Shown: one piece after another, positions 42,461-52,212 of the stretch
How positions within the stretch are numbered: the first letter of the stretch is position 1
Layout: every line of letters starts with the position of its first letter
Source: Pseudomonas sp. GM79
Lineage (GTDB): Bacteria; Pseudomonadota; Gammaproteobacteria; Pseudomonadales; Pseudomonadaceae
Length of the DNA stretch: 64,000 nucleotides
Assembly (NCBI RefSeq): GCF_000282495.1
Contig: NZ_AKJE01000114.1
Location: 1 to 64,000, forward strand
Direction: 5' to 3'
The notes under the pieces: generated by a model
What the model was told of the DNA's origin: nothing
Databases searched by the model: none
Seen by the model: only the letters and a program-made list of their open reading frames with translations
Program-made: the position numbers and the translations under genes

Positions 42461-42487
42461 AAAAAGGGTGGCTTTGGCTGCCCTTTT
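42461..42487 (+). terminator. Rho-independent terminator of the cytochrome genes
   Basis: AAAAAGGGTGGC (42461-42472) folds on GGCTGCCCTTTTTT with a TTTG loop and two G-U pairs, followed by the T-run. It separates cc4 from dsbA. Confidence 0.8.
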
Positions 42488-42580
42488 TTGTGGCCGCTGC
42501 CGTTACACTACAAACTCAGCCCGCCAGGATCTGTCTGAAAACAGGTCGCGCGAGGCGTCCAATTTGTCCAGGAGTAAAGC

Positions 42581-43222
42581 ATGCGTAATCTGATCATCAG
42601 CGCCGCACTCGTCGCTGCCAGCCTGTTCGGCATGACTGCCCAAGCCGCCGAAAAACCTGAAGCGCCCTATGTCGAACTGAGCAATCCGGTCCCGGTGGCC
42701 GCACCTGGCAAAATCGAAGTCGTGGAGCTGTTCTGGTACGGCTGCCCGCATTGCTATGCCTTCGAACCCGTCATTAACCCATGGGTTGAAAAACTGCCTT
42801 CCGACGTGAACTTCGTGCGCATTCCGGCCATGTTTGGCGGCCCTTGGGACGCACACGGCCAGATGTTCCTGACCCTTGAAGCCATGGGCGTCGAAAGCAA
42901 GGTTCACGCGGCAGTTTTCGAAGCGATTCAGAAAGAACACAAGAAACTGACCGACAAAGACGACATGGCGGACTTCCTGGCGACCCAAGGTGTAGACAAG
43001 GACAAGTTCCTGGCCACCTTCGACTCCTTCGCCATCAAGGGCCAAATCAACAAAGCCAAAGAGCTTGCAAAGAAATATGAAATCTCCGGCGTGCCTACCA
43101 TGATCGTCAATGGCAAGTATCGCTTTGACATCGGCTCTGCCGGCGGTGCCGAACAAGCGCTGAAACTGGCCGACCAACTGGTTGCCAAAGAGCGAGCGGC
43201 AACCAAGGCCGTCGCCAACTAA
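42581..43222 (+). CDS. dsbA: Thiol:disulfide interchange protein DsbA
   Basis: DsbA introduces disulfides into periplasmic proteins. The 213-residue protein has a signal peptide (cut after AQA, about 22), a thioredoxin fold with the active site CPHC at 55-58 in FWYGCPHCYAF, the helical insert, and the cis-Pro loop SGVPTMIV. CAGGAGTAAAGC precedes the ATG. It probably starts a transcript that continues into the next two genes. Confidence 0.96.
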   Translation: MRNLIISAALVAASLFGMTAQAAEKPEAPYVELSNPVPVAAPGKIEVVELFWYGCPHCYAFEPVINPWVEKLPSDVNFVRIPAMFGGPWDAHGQMFLTLEAMGVESKVHAAVFEAIQKEHKKLTDKDDMADFLATQGVDKDKFLATFDSFAIKGQINKAKELAKKYEISGVPTMIVNGKYRFDIGSAGGAEQALKLADQLVAKERAATKAVAN

Positions 43223-43236
43223 GCGCGGCACCTGCC

Positions 43237-44097
43237 ATGCGCCGCTGGGGAACTGAACGCATCGTTGGCCTGCATGATCCGCAGGTCAACGAGCATCACC
43301 TGGAATCAACGGGGTTGCCCGTGGACAGCCGTCTGCGTTTGCTCAGTTTCAATATCCAGGTTGGTATCAGTACCGAGCGCTATCGGCACTATCTGACCCG
43401 CGGCTGGCAGCATCTGCTGCCGCACACCGGGCGTGCCGACAACCTGCAAAAAATCGGTAATCTGCTGGGCGACTTCGATCTGGTCGCCTTGCAGGAAGCC
43501 GATGGCGGCAGCCTGCGATCAGGTTACGTCAATCAGGTCGAACACCTGGCGCAGCTCGGCGCCTTCCCCTACTGGTATCAACAACTCAATCGCAACCTCG
43601 GTCATCTCGGTCAGCACAGCAATGGTGTACTCAGCCGCCTGCGCCCGTGGGCGATTGAAGATCATCCGCTGCCGGGGCCCAAGGGGCGCGGGGCCATTCT
43701 GGTGCGCTTCGGCGAAGGTCCGGAGGCACTCGTGGTGGTGATGATGCACCTGGCGCTGGGCGCTCGAGCCCGTAGCCTGCAACTGGCCTACATCCGCGAG
43801 CTGATTGGCGGTTATAAACACCAGGTGCTGATGGGCGACATGAATACCCATGCCAGTGACTTGCTGCAAAACTCCCCGTTGCGTGATCTAGGCCTGCTCG
43901 CGCCGCAACTGGAAGCGACCTTTCCCAGCTGGCGCCCGCAGCGTTGCCTGGACCATATTCTGCTCAGCCCCACCCTGACCCTTGAAAAGGTCGAAGTGCT
44001 GGCACAGCCCATTTCCGATCACCTGCCGGTCGCGGTAGAGATTCGTCTGCCGGGTTCGCTCACGGCCGATGCATTGCCCGCGTTGAGTCCTGCCTGA
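43237..44097 (+). CDS. Endonuclease/exonuclease/phosphatase family protein
   Basis: This 286-residue protein has the EEP fold shared by DNase I and inositol phosphatases: LLSFNIQ (metal Asn), LQEADGG (metal Glu), MMHLALG, LMGDMNTH (Asp/Asn) and ISDHLPV (catalytic Asp-His). There is no signal peptide. The gene begins 14 bases after dsbA and its stop touches the dgcH start (TGAATG). The substrate is unknown; PA5488 of P. aeruginosa holds the same position. Confidence 0.9.
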   Translation: MRRWGTERIVGLHDPQVNEHHLESTGLPVDSRLRLLSFNIQVGISTERYRHYLTRGWQHLLPHTGRADNLQKIGNLLGDFDLVALQEADGGSLRSGYVNQVEHLAQLGAFPYWYQQLNRNLGHLGQHSNGVLSRLRPWAIEDHPLPGPKGRGAILVRFGEGPEALVVVMMHLALGARARSLQLAYIRELIGGYKHQVLMGDMNTHASDLLQNSPLRDLGLLAPQLEATFPSWRPQRCLDHILLSPTLTLEKVEVLAQPISDHLPVAVEIRLPGSLTADALPALSPA

Positions 44098-46128
44098 ATG
44101 AGCGACGAAGCACAGCGCTGGAAAGAGAAATACCTCAAAAGCATCGAACAACAAGAAAAACTGGAACGTCGATGGGACGCCCGGCTTGATTTGTTGCGTC
44201 GTGGGCTGGTGCGCAGCACCCTGGCCGCAGAAGGTACCGATCGCACCGTTGATCAATGCATGAAGGAAATGCGTGAAGTCGTACGCACCGATGACATGGA
44301 CGCCGGCCTGGCTGCCTTGCTGCCACGCCTGGAAAGAGCCGTGCTCGACTCCGAGCAGCGCCGGGAAACCAGGGTCAATCAAGTCAGTGCCGCCCTGACA
44401 GCGCTGGTCTCTCAGTTGCAAGCATTGCCGCTGCCCCGGGAAGTGAGCCGGCCACTGAAGCATTTCGCCAAGCAACTGGACGGACGCGTAAGCCAGGCTC
44501 GCGAAATCCCGTTGCTGCTCAGTGAGCTGAGCGGCTTGCAAGGCAAAGCCTTGAACCTGCTGGAGAACCCTGCCGAACCTGATCGTCCGGGTTTTCTGCA
44601 GCGGTTGTTCAGTAGGGAAACGGAAGAGACCGCGCCACAGCTCGCCGTGCCCGAATCGCAAATGCCTGCCCCGCAACCTGTCGAACCGGTTGCAGCCTCG
44701 CCGGCCGAGCCCCCACAAGCGACGGTCAATCTCGCGCCAGCCGCCGATAAACCGCAAGGGGTATTGCCAACCGTCGAAGCCGCGATGCCCGCCGCTGCAC
44801 CCCCCGAGCCAGCGCAAATTGAGGCGCCCATAGCAATGGCACCTGCGGCTGAAGTCGTGGCGTTTGAGCCACCCATCCTTGAGCCAGAAGCTACGAGCAG
44901 CCAAGTCACGGAGCTACCAACCCGGCCCGATATCGAGCAACCACAAGAGCCGGTTCCGGCGATCGCCCTACCGGCCACTCTTCTGTCGGCAATCAATCCC
45001 GATGAGCTCACTCCGGTGGCCATCGATCCAGAGCCGTCCGGGCACGATATTCTGTATGCCCTGCCGGACTCGCCGGAGCCGTCCTATAGCTCTGTCGCCA
45101 AGCACATCGAAGACACCCTGCTGGGCCTTCTCGATGACCTGGCGCTGCCTGAGCGCCATCGTCCGCAAGCCGAGGCGATGCGCGATCGTCTTCAAAATGG
45201 CTTGAACTGGTACGAACTGCTGCCAATTCTCGATGACCTGGCCACATTGATGCTGGCAATCACCGACAGCGGCCAGCACGAATTCGAAGCCTATTTGAAG
45301 CAACTCAACGAACGCCTCGAGTCTTTCCAGAGCAACCTGCAAGCCGCGAGCGAAGGCCACGCCGACAACCGCTCAGCCGCGCGGGATATGGACACGCAGA
45401 TTCGCGAGCAAGTCGACGGCTTGCAAAGCAGCATGCAGGAAGCGGCCGACCTTGATGATCTCAAGCATGTGCTGGAAAACCATCTTGAAGGCCTGCTCGG
45501 CACCATGGACCAACACCAGAAGCAGCGTGATGAGCGTGAGCAGGAAGTAGCGGCCCGCCTGCAAAGCCTGGCCGAAAGGGTTGCCCACATGGAGCAGGAA
45601 GCCCTGGGCTACCGTGAGCATCTCGAAGAACAGCGTCAGAAGGCGCTGATCGATCCACTGACGGGTCTACCCAATCGAGCAGCCTGGAGCGAACGCCTGG
45701 AGCACGAAATAGGTCAATGGCAACAACATGGCAATACCCTGTTGCTGGCAATGCTCGACCTCGACCATTTCAAACGCATCAACGACAACTATGGCCATCT
45801 GGCGGGCGACAAGGTACTGAAAATCATCGCCAACGTGCTACGCAAGCGTCTGCGTGGGACTGATTTCATTGCCCGATTTGGAGGTGAGGAGTTTGTGCTA
45901 TTGATGCCTGCCACACTTCCTATGGTCGGCGCGAAACTACTGGAAACCTTGCGCGCATCGATCGAAGCCTGCCCATTCCACTTCAAGGGCGAGCGAGTCA
46001 CCATCACCATTTCCATGGGATTGACTGCCTTCAGACCAGGCGAACACAGCGATCTGGTGCTTAAAAGAGCCGATCAGGCGCTATATCGGGCGAAAAACAA
46101 TGGCCGAAATCGAGTAGAACCGGGCTGA
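44098..46128 (+). CDS. dgcH: Diguanylate cyclase DgcH
   Basis: This 676-residue cytoplasmic protein makes cyclic di-GMP. It has a helical N-terminus (about 1-180), a Pro/Ala/Glu-rich linker (about 185-310), a second helical region with coiled coil (about 330-510) and a C-terminal GGDEF domain with active GGEEF at 595-599 and an inhibitory RxxD I-site (RGTD, 585-588). It follows the EEP gene without a gap. No sensory domain is evident. In P. aeruginosa, DgcH (PA5487) is a housekeeping cyclase. Confidence 0.93.
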   Translation: MSDEAQRWKEKYLKSIEQQEKLERRWDARLDLLRRGLVRSTLAAEGTDRTVDQCMKEMREVVRTDDMDAGLAALLPRLERAVLDSEQRRETRVNQVSAALTALVSQLQALPLPREVSRPLKHFAKQLDGRVSQAREIPLLLSELSGLQGKALNLLENPAEPDRPGFLQRLFSRETEETAPQLAVPESQMPAPQPVEPVAASPAEPPQATVNLAPAADKPQGVLPTVEAAMPAAAPPEPAQIEAPIAMAPAAEVVAFEPPILEPEATSSQVTELPTRPDIEQPQEPVPAIALPATLLSAINPDELTPVAIDPEPSGHDILYALPDSPEPSYSSVAKHIEDTLLGLLDDLALPERHRPQAEAMRDRLQNGLNWYELLPILDDLATLMLAITDSGQHEFEAYLKQLNERLESFQSNLQAASEGHADNRSAARDMDTQIREQVDGLQSSMQEAADLDDLKHVLENHLEGLLGTMDQHQKQRDEREQEVAARLQSLAERVAHMEQEALGYREHLEEQRQKALIDPLTGLPNRAAWSERLEHEIGQWQQHGNTLLLAMLDLDHFKRINDNYGHLAGDKVLKIIANVLRKRLRGTDFIARFGGEEFVLLMPATLPMVGAKLLETLRASIEACPFHFKGERVTITISMGLTAFRPGEHSDLVLKRADQALYRAKNNGRNRVEPG

Positions 46129-46233
46129 TAGCTAATTGTTCCATTTTGTTTAAAACAGCATTTTTTGCCATCTGCGCGCAAGGCAATACCGTTACACTGT
46201 TGCATTATTGTCTTGCGTGTACTGCCTCCCACC

Positions 46234-47013
46234 ATGAAATGTCTTGTTTTTATTGCCTCGCTGCTTCTATTGGCCGGTTGTGCCAGCGGCCCCCGAATCG
46301 ATACCAGTCACCGTTCAGCTAATTACGACAGTCGTATTCAGTTCGTGGTGATGCATTACACCTCCGCATCCCTGGAAACCTCGCTGCAATTGCTGACCCA
46401 TGGCGAGGTCAGCAGCCACTACCTGATTAGCGACGACAAGCGCGCCACTATTTATAAGCTGATGGATGAAAATTCCCGGGCCTGGCACGCAGGCGAAAGC
46501 GAATGGCAAGGCCGGACCTGGCTGAACTCCAGTTCCATTGGTATCGAGATCGTCAATCAGGGCTTTGAGGACACCCCGAACGGGCGTCTTTGGTATCCCT
46601 ACAGCGAAGCCCAGATTCAGTCGATGATCTTCCTGCTCAAAGACATCAGTAAGCGCCAAGGCATCAGCCCCCGTCATATCATTGGCCATAGCGACATCGC
46701 CCCGATGCGCAAACTCGACCCCGGCCCGCTGTTTCCCTGGAAGCGCCTGGCCGCCGAAGGCCTGGGAATATGGCCGAACGAGCAGGCCGTGGCGCGACAG
46801 CAAGCGCAGTTCGCGGTGCAATTACCCAGCATCAGTTGGTTTCAGGCGCAGCTTGCCCGCTTGGGCTATGCCACGCCGCAAACCGGCGAACTGGATGTAG
46901 CGACACGCAATGTGCTGGCGGCCTTCCAGCTGCATTTTCGCCCCTCCCGTTTCGATGGGACACCGGACGCCCAGACCGCGGCGATTCTTCAGGTGTTGAA
47001 TCAGACAAAATAA
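46234..47013 (+). CDS. ampDh2: N-acetylmuramoyl-L-alanine amidase, AmpDh2-like lipoprotein
   Basis: This 259-residue lipoprotein (lipobox LLLAGC, Cys16) has an Amidase_2 domain with zinc ligands His in VVMHYTSAS, His in HIIGHSDIAP and Asp in RKLDPGPLFPW, and a C-terminal peptidoglycan-binding helix bundle (about 200-255). It trims peptidoglycan in the periplasm, and AmpD homologues affect beta-lactamase induction. The start at 46234 was chosen because the lipoprotein signal begins there. Confidence 0.92.
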   Translation: MKCLVFIASLLLLAGCASGPRIDTSHRSANYDSRIQFVVMHYTSASLETSLQLLTHGEVSSHYLISDDKRATIYKLMDENSRAWHAGESEWQGRTWLNSSSIGIEIVNQGFEDTPNGRLWYPYSEAQIQSMIFLLKDISKRQGISPRHIIGHSDIAPMRKLDPGPLFPWKRLAAEGLGIWPNEQAVARQQAQFAVQLPSISWFQAQLARLGYATPQTGELDVATRNVLAAFQLHFRPSRFDGTPDAQTAAILQVLNQTK

Positions 47014-47086
47014 TGACGCCCGCCCGACGGTCAGCGCTTTTTCCAAATCAGCAGCTATAACTCATTGGTAATTCTTCGGATATTCC

Positions 47087-48703
47087 ATGATGCCTGCTGC
47101 TCGGGAGAGACTGCATAGCTGGTTCTATCGCCCTTGGTTTTTGGCGATGCTGGCTACTGCCTTGAGCGCAACGCTTCTAACGGTCGGCAGTTTGTTCGTG
47201 GCGATGCATCAGGTTGAGCAAAACGAAAGCCAGGAAATGAATGCCCAGGGAGAACGCTTTCTGGTCCGGCTGGAGCAGCTGTTCGGGCAATTGCGCGAAA
47301 GCCTCGATGACCTGCAAGCCCAACCGCTGCGAGGTTGCGATGACGAAATGATCGCCACCCTGCAGCAGGTCAGCTTCAATTACCGCTTCGTTTATGAAGC
47401 CGCTTATATGGACACGGCTCGAACCTGCTCCAACCGCCCCCGCCAGGAAGGGGTATCGCTGATCCGACCGCCGGACATCAAGGGGCCCATCTACAGCTAT
47501 TGGCTGAACACCACCACCGAACCCGATGAGAACCGCGCAGCACTGATGCTTGGGCGTGGCAATTTCCGGGTTGCGACGTCCCGCGGGCATTTGACCGACA
47601 TGGTCGATCTGTCTCCGGGGAGCAGCCTGTTGGTGGTGCTCGACCATGGCGCCCGGGCGATTCCAGTGCTCGGTGTCGCTCAGGCCTGGCCTCCCACAGA
47701 ACCCTGGCCCCCGAAAAGCCCCAATGCGTTGCAAGTCACCCCTACCCGCCTGATTTACCGAATGCCCACTAACACCCGCGAATACCAGCTGGTACTGATC
47801 ACCCCACGTACCGGAATGCATGTACCGGCGGTATGGTGGTGGCTACTACCGGCCAGCCTGGCGCTGAGTGCCTGTGTAGGCATTCTGGTGTTTTTGCTGG
47901 TACGCCAGCGTCAGTCGCTGGATGCCGAACTGCAAGGCGCCATGCGGCGAGGCGAGCTACAGGTGTTGTATCAACCGATCTTCGACCTCGACAGCCGCAA
48001 CTGCGTCGGCGCTGAAGCCCTGCTGCGCTGGCGCAGGCCGGACGGCACGCTGACCAGTCCCGACCTGTTCATTCCGATGGCGGAGAATACCGGCCAGATT
48101 CGCCAGATGACCGACTTCGTGTTACAGCGCCTGCTGGAACAGCTCGGGCAACTGTTGCGGTCCAATCCGCAGCTTTACATCTCGGTCAACCTGGCGGCCT
48201 GCGATGTCATGGTGCCGCGTATCGGTCAGGTGATGGCGCGCCTGCTGAGCATGCACCGGGTAGCAGCCAGGCAAATTGCCTTTGAAGTGACCGAGCGCGG
48301 ATTGGTGGACGTGGTGGTGGCCAGAGAAAACCTGCAAGCCCTGCGGGATGTCGGGCATCAAGTGCTGATCGACGATTTTGGCACCGGCTATTGCAGCCTC
48401 GCCTACCTGCAAACCCTACCGGTGGACTGCCTGAAAATCGACAAGGCATTTATCGACGCGCTGGGGCATGACGCCGCCAGCAGCGGCGTGGCACCGCACA
48501 TCATTCGCATGGCTCAGGCCCTGCAACTCAAGGTGATTGCCGAAGGCATTGAACATGAAGCCCAAGCGGTGTTTCTGAGCAGCGAAGGGGTGAAATTCGG
48601 TCAGGGTTGGCTGTTCGCCCACGCCCTGAGCGCCGTGCAGTTCATCGAACTGATTACCCGTGGCCGCCGACTGACTACGCGACGCCAGGATGACGAAGCC
48701 TGA
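47087..48703 (+). CDS. CSS-motif EAL-domain c-di-GMP phosphodiesterase
   Basis: This 538-residue membrane protein has two membrane segments (about 15-40 and 245-270) flanking a periplasmic CSS-type sensor domain with cysteines in LRGCDDE and ARTCSNRP. The cytoplasmic EAL domain (about 285-530) keeps EALLRW (310-315), NLAACD, EVTERG, IDDFGTGYCSL, KIDKAFI and EGIEHE, so it should hydrolyse c-di-GMP. In CSS-type PDEs, periplasmic disulfide formation by the Dsb system controls activity; dsbA lies about 4 kb upstream. Confidence 0.9.
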   Translation: MMPAARERLHSWFYRPWFLAMLATALSATLLTVGSLFVAMHQVEQNESQEMNAQGERFLVRLEQLFGQLRESLDDLQAQPLRGCDDEMIATLQQVSFNYRFVYEAAYMDTARTCSNRPRQEGVSLIRPPDIKGPIYSYWLNTTTEPDENRAALMLGRGNFRVATSRGHLTDMVDLSPGSSLLVVLDHGARAIPVLGVAQAWPPTEPWPPKSPNALQVTPTRLIYRMPTNTREYQLVLITPRTGMHVPAVWWWLLPASLALSACVGILVFLLVRQRQSLDAELQGAMRRGELQVLYQPIFDLDSRNCVGAEALLRWRRPDGTLTSPDLFIPMAENTGQIRQMTDFVLQRLLEQLGQLLRSNPQLYISVNLAACDVMVPRIGQVMARLLSMHRVAARQIAFEVTERGLVDVVVARENLQALRDVGHQVLIDDFGTGYCSLAYLQTLPVDCLKIDKAFIDALGHDAASSGVAPHIIRMAQALQLKVIAEGIEHEAQAVFLSSEGVKFGQGWLFAHALSAVQFIELITRGRRLTTRRQDDEA

Positions 48704-48715
48704 GAGGGCACCGGC

Positions 48716-50506
48716 TTATATCGCCAGCGCCATGTAGAACTGCGTCCCCTGCCCCGGCCGCGAATAGACACCCATCCGTCCACCGTGCAACTGCACGATT
48801 TCCTTGCACAGCGCCAGACCCAGCCCGGCACCGCCCTTTTTGCGACCGACCTGAACGAAGGGTTCGAAGATCCGTCCCTGCTGGCCGTAGGCAATGCCTT
48901 CGCCGTTGTCCTCGACGCTGATAATCATCCGTTCACCATGGCGCCGGGCCTGCAAACGTATCAGTCCGTCGTGGGCGGTATGGCGCAAGGCGTTGTCGAT
49001 CAGGTTGTCGAGCACCCGTTCCAGCTGCGCCTGATCGGCTTGCAACCGCGGCAACGGCCCCTGCACTTCCACCAGCAGCTCGATACCTTTTTCCTGCGCC
49101 GAGCGGGCAAAACGTGTCTGGGCCTGATCCAGCAAGTCTTCGATGGAGCATGGTGCCAGGGTGAGTTTTTGCAGGCCGTTTTGATAGCGAGAGAAATTCA
49201 GCAAGTCGTTGATCAACTGCATCAGGCGCTGCATTTCTTCGTTGACGGTGTCCAGCAGGTCAGCTTCGCGGGAGTCTGCGGCAAAATGCGTCCGCTCGCG
49301 GAACAGGCCGAACGCCATGTGCATCCCGGTAACCGGTGTGCGCAACTCATGGGAAGCGCGCAGGACGAACTCACTGCGTACCCGTTCGAAGGCACGCTGT
49401 TCGGTAACGTCATGCAACACCATCACGGCGCCGAGAATATGCCCCTGGGTATGGCTGACCGGCGTCAGGCTATACGTCAGCAATCGCGACTCGCCATCGA
49501 CCTCGATACTCAGGTCGTCCGGCGCTCGTTCCAGGGTGCCACCGCGTAATACCAGTTGCAGTTGTTCATCCAGTTCGGGACGCTCAAGCGCCGTACCCAG
49601 CCCTTGGCCGAGACGATCGGTGTCCCAGCCTAACTGACGCTGAGCCACCGGGTTGAGGTGCTCAAGATGACCTTGACGATCAATGATCAGCAAACCGTCG
49701 TCGATGCTGTCGAGCACCGCTTGCAAGCGTTGCTGACCGGCGAGCAGTTCGTCGATATTGGTAGCCTGGTGCTCACGCAAGGCCTCGGCCATGATGCCGA
49801 AGCGGTGGGTCAGTTGGTTGATTTCCACCGCGGAAGAAATCGGCAGGGTCACTTCGAAATTACCCTGGCCGATGTTGTCAGCCGCTGCGGCCAAGGCCTC
49901 GATCGGAGCCCCGAACCGCCGGGCGATCCCATGGGCGGTAATGAAGCCGATGAACAGCACCCCCACCCCGACTAACCCAAGCAGGCCGGCAATCAACAGT
50001 GCTCGCTCCCGGGCCTTGCGTTCGATCTCGGTGATGTTATCCAGTGCGCGTTTTTGTTCAAAGATCAAACCGTTACGCAGCGCGTTGAATTTTTCCGCGA
50101 GATCCCCTTCACCACCGACTACCTGGATAGGAGCACTGGAAAGATCAAAGGACCGCAGTAGGTTCTGATAATCAGCCTTCGCCTTTTTGAAACCATACTG
50201 GGCACCCTCGCTGGACGGTTCGCGAGCAATGCCTTCGTCAAACAATTCAAGGGAATGCTGTTTGGACGCCTCGAACGCCGCAGGGTCCGGTTGCTCATCG
50301 AGCATGATGATCAGTTGATCACCCAGGGTCTGACGCAGCTTCAATCCCAGATCCAGCGTGACGAAGTTGTCACGGATCAGGGCTTCCTGAGTCCCTGCCA
50401 TCTGCATCACGCTGACCAGCCCGAGCAAGAGCCCAAGCAGCGCCACAGTAATCAGTGCGGAAATACTCAGAAACAGCCGGGTGCGCAACGTCATCGCCAG
50501 TTTCAT
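48716..50506 (-). CDS. kinB: Sensor histidine kinase KinB
   Basis: KinB is the membrane sensor paired with AlgB in alginate and virulence control. The 596-residue protein has membrane segments at about 11-33 and 168-190 with a periplasmic helical domain between, a HAMP (about 190-245), a PAS domain (about 255-370), the H-box FVLRASHELRTP with His386, and an ATPase domain (IDNALRHTA, VEDNGEGI, GGAGLGLALCKEIV). It starts 10 bases after algB and is co-transcribed with it. Confidence 0.95.
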   Translation of the reverse strand: MKLAMTLRTRLFLSISALITVALLGLLLGLVSVMQMAGTQEALIRDNFVTLDLGLKLRQTLGDQLIIMLDEQPDPAAFEASKQHSLELFDEGIAREPSSEGAQYGFKKAKADYQNLLRSFDLSSAPIQVVGGEGDLAEKFNALRNGLIFEQKRALDNITEIERKARERALLIAGLLGLVGVGVLFIGFITAHGIARRFGAPIEALAAAADNIGQGNFEVTLPISSAVEINQLTHRFGIMAEALREHQATNIDELLAGQQRLQAVLDSIDDGLLIIDRQGHLEHLNPVAQRQLGWDTDRLGQGLGTALERPELDEQLQLVLRGGTLERAPDDLSIEVDGESRLLTYSLTPVSHTQGHILGAVMVLHDVTEQRAFERVRSEFVLRASHELRTPVTGMHMAFGLFRERTHFAADSREADLLDTVNEEMQRLMQLINDLLNFSRYQNGLQKLTLAPCSIEDLLDQAQTRFARSAQEKGIELLVEVQGPLPRLQADQAQLERVLDNLIDNALRHTAHDGLIRLQARRHGERMIISVEDNGEGIAYGQQGRIFEPFVQVGRKKGGAGLGLALCKEIVQLHGGRMGVYSRPGQGTQFYMALAI

Positions 50507-50516
50507 CGGTTACGAC

Positions 50517-51863
50517 TCACAAGTTGTACTGCTTGCGTTTGCGGTACAGGGTCGAGGCATCGATACCCAAGGTTTTGGCCGCCTGATCCAGCGTGTCGGC
50601 CGTGGCGAGAACCGCGCCAATGTGAGCTTTTTCCAATTCATCCAGGCTCAGCGCAGCACCAATTCGTGGCGTGTGGTTGGTCGGGGTTTCGGCCATGCCC
50701 AAGTGGCTGAGCTCTACCCGCTCCTGCGGACAAATAATGCTCGCGCGCTCCACCACGTTGCGCAGCTCGCGAATGTTGCCCGGCCAGCGGTAGCTGAGCA
50801 GCGCTTCGCGCGCCTCGTCGCTGAAACGCCGGGCTGGACGCGAGTACTCCTTGACGAAGCGCGCCAGGAAGCGGTCAGCCAGGTTCAAAATGTCTTCCCT
50901 GCGCTCGCGAAGCGGTGGCAGGTGCAAGGTGATGACGTTGAGACGATAGAGCAAGTCCTCACGAAAACGACCATCGCGAACCATGTCTTCCAGGTTGAGG
51001 TTCGTGGCGGCGAGGATTCGCACATCGGCGCGACGGGTCACCGGGTCGCCCACGCGCTCGTATTCCTTGTCCTGAATAAAACGCAGCAATTTTGGCTGCA
51101 AAGTCAGGGGAAAATCGCCGATCTCGTCGAGAAACAACGTTCCGCCGTCGGCCTGGTTGACCCGCCCCAAGGTACTTTCGCTGGCACCGGTGAATGCTCC
51201 GCGGCTGTGGCCGAAAAGCTCGCTGTCCATTAATTCGGCAGTCAGGGACGGGCAATTGATGGTGACGCAGGACTTCTTCTGGCGTTTGCTCCAGCCGTGA
51301 ATTGCCCGTGACAGTTCACCTTTACCGGTGCCGGACTCGCCGAGAATCAGGATGTTGGCGTCAGTACTGGCGACCTGGCGTGCAGTTTCGAGCACCACTT
51401 TCATCGCCGGACTGTGGGAATCCAGCCCCTCCTTGGGTTTGCGCACTTCACCTTCGAGAGCTTCCAGGCGCGCCGAGAGTTGCCGAACTTCCAGCTGTTT
51501 GGCAGTGGCCAGGCGTAACTGATCGGGGCTGCAAGGTTTGACCAGATAGTCGGCGGCACCGGCCTGAATCGCATCCACGGCAGTGTCCACGGCCGAGTGA
51601 GCAGTGACGATCACCACCCGCATCCAGGGCGCCTGGATGCGCATCTGAGCCAGCACATCAAGGCCATTATCTTCGCCCAGACGCAAATCGAGGAAGCACA
51701 GATCAAAAACCTGGCGCTGCAACAAGGCTTCAGCCTGAGCCGCGCTGGTCGCCGTAGCCACGCTATAGCCTTCATCTTCGAGGCAATAGCGAAAGGTTCG
51801 AAGGATGGCGGACTCGTCGTCTACCAGCAGAATGCGGCCTTGATGCTCAGTGGCTGATTCCAT
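50517..51863 (-). CDS. algB: NtrC-family response regulator AlgB
   Basis: AlgB is the response regulator of KinB. The 448-residue protein has a receiver domain (acidic pocket DD15-16, phosphoacceptor Asp59), a sigma-54-type AAA+ domain with Walker A GESGTGKG, an intact GAFTGA loop and LFLDEIGD, and a C-terminal Fis-type helix-turn-helix (LDQAAKTLGIDASTLYRKRKQY). I chose the ATG at 51863; the longer frame has no ribosome site. It is divergent from the small membrane-protein genes at 52300. Confidence 0.95.
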   Translation of the reverse strand: MESATEHQGRILLVDDESAILRTFRYCLEDEGYSVATATSAAQAEALLQRQVFDLCFLDLRLGEDNGLDVLAQMRIQAPWMRVVIVTAHSAVDTAVDAIQAGAADYLVKPCSPDQLRLATAKQLEVRQLSARLEALEGEVRKPKEGLDSHSPAMKVVLETARQVASTDANILILGESGTGKGELSRAIHGWSKRQKKSCVTINCPSLTAELMDSELFGHSRGAFTGASESTLGRVNQADGGTLFLDEIGDFPLTLQPKLLRFIQDKEYERVGDPVTRRADVRILAATNLNLEDMVRDGRFREDLLYRLNVITLHLPPLRERREDILNLADRFLARFVKEYSRPARRFSDEAREALLSYRWPGNIRELRNVVERASIICPQERVELSHLGMAETPTNHTPRIGAALSLDELEKAHIGAVLATADTLDQAAKTLGIDASTLYRKRKQYNL

Positions 51864-52100
51864 GTTCCTGCGCTCCTTTAATTGTTGAAATGGGTTAAGC
51901 CCGGAAAAATCGGGCAAGTTGCATGATTGATTGTGGCCGATTTCGACCATATCAGCGGTGCTATCTACGTCATCACAAGATAACTCGCTGATTTATTTAA
52001 TTTTTTATTAATGAACCGTCCTTCGGTAATTGCCTGCGTCCCTTTCTGACATCCGCGCCCTTCCTTCAATTCCAAAAATATTGAACGTTTTGGCGAATCC

Positions 52101-52147
52101 ATCGTGCATTACGCACGGCCTTGAATGGGCCATCGTGCAGGATGCGT
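52101..52147 (+). promoter_or_regulatory. Two direct-repeat elements, candidate enhancer sites
   Basis: ATCGTGCATTACGCAC (52101-52116) and ATCGTGCAGGATGCGT (52132-52147) share their first eight bases, and their remaining differences are mostly transitions. They are 31 bp apart, three helical turns, and lie about 80-125 bases upstream of the sigma-54 -12 element, where NtrC-type activators bind. Confidence 0.45.
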
Positions 52148-52178
52148 CCAAACCTATTTTCACAAATCGTGTAACTCA

Positions 52179-52192
52179 TTGATTTAAATCAT
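52179..52192. promoter_or_regulatory. FNR/Anr-box-like palindrome
   Basis: TTGATTTAAATCAT matches the Anr/FNR consensus TTGAT-N4-ATCAA at 9 of 10 positions and contains the perfect palindrome TGATTTAAATCA. It lies just upstream of the sigma-54-type promoter. Confidence 0.45.
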
Positions 52193-52212
52193 ATTAAACC
52201 TGACAAAAAAGG

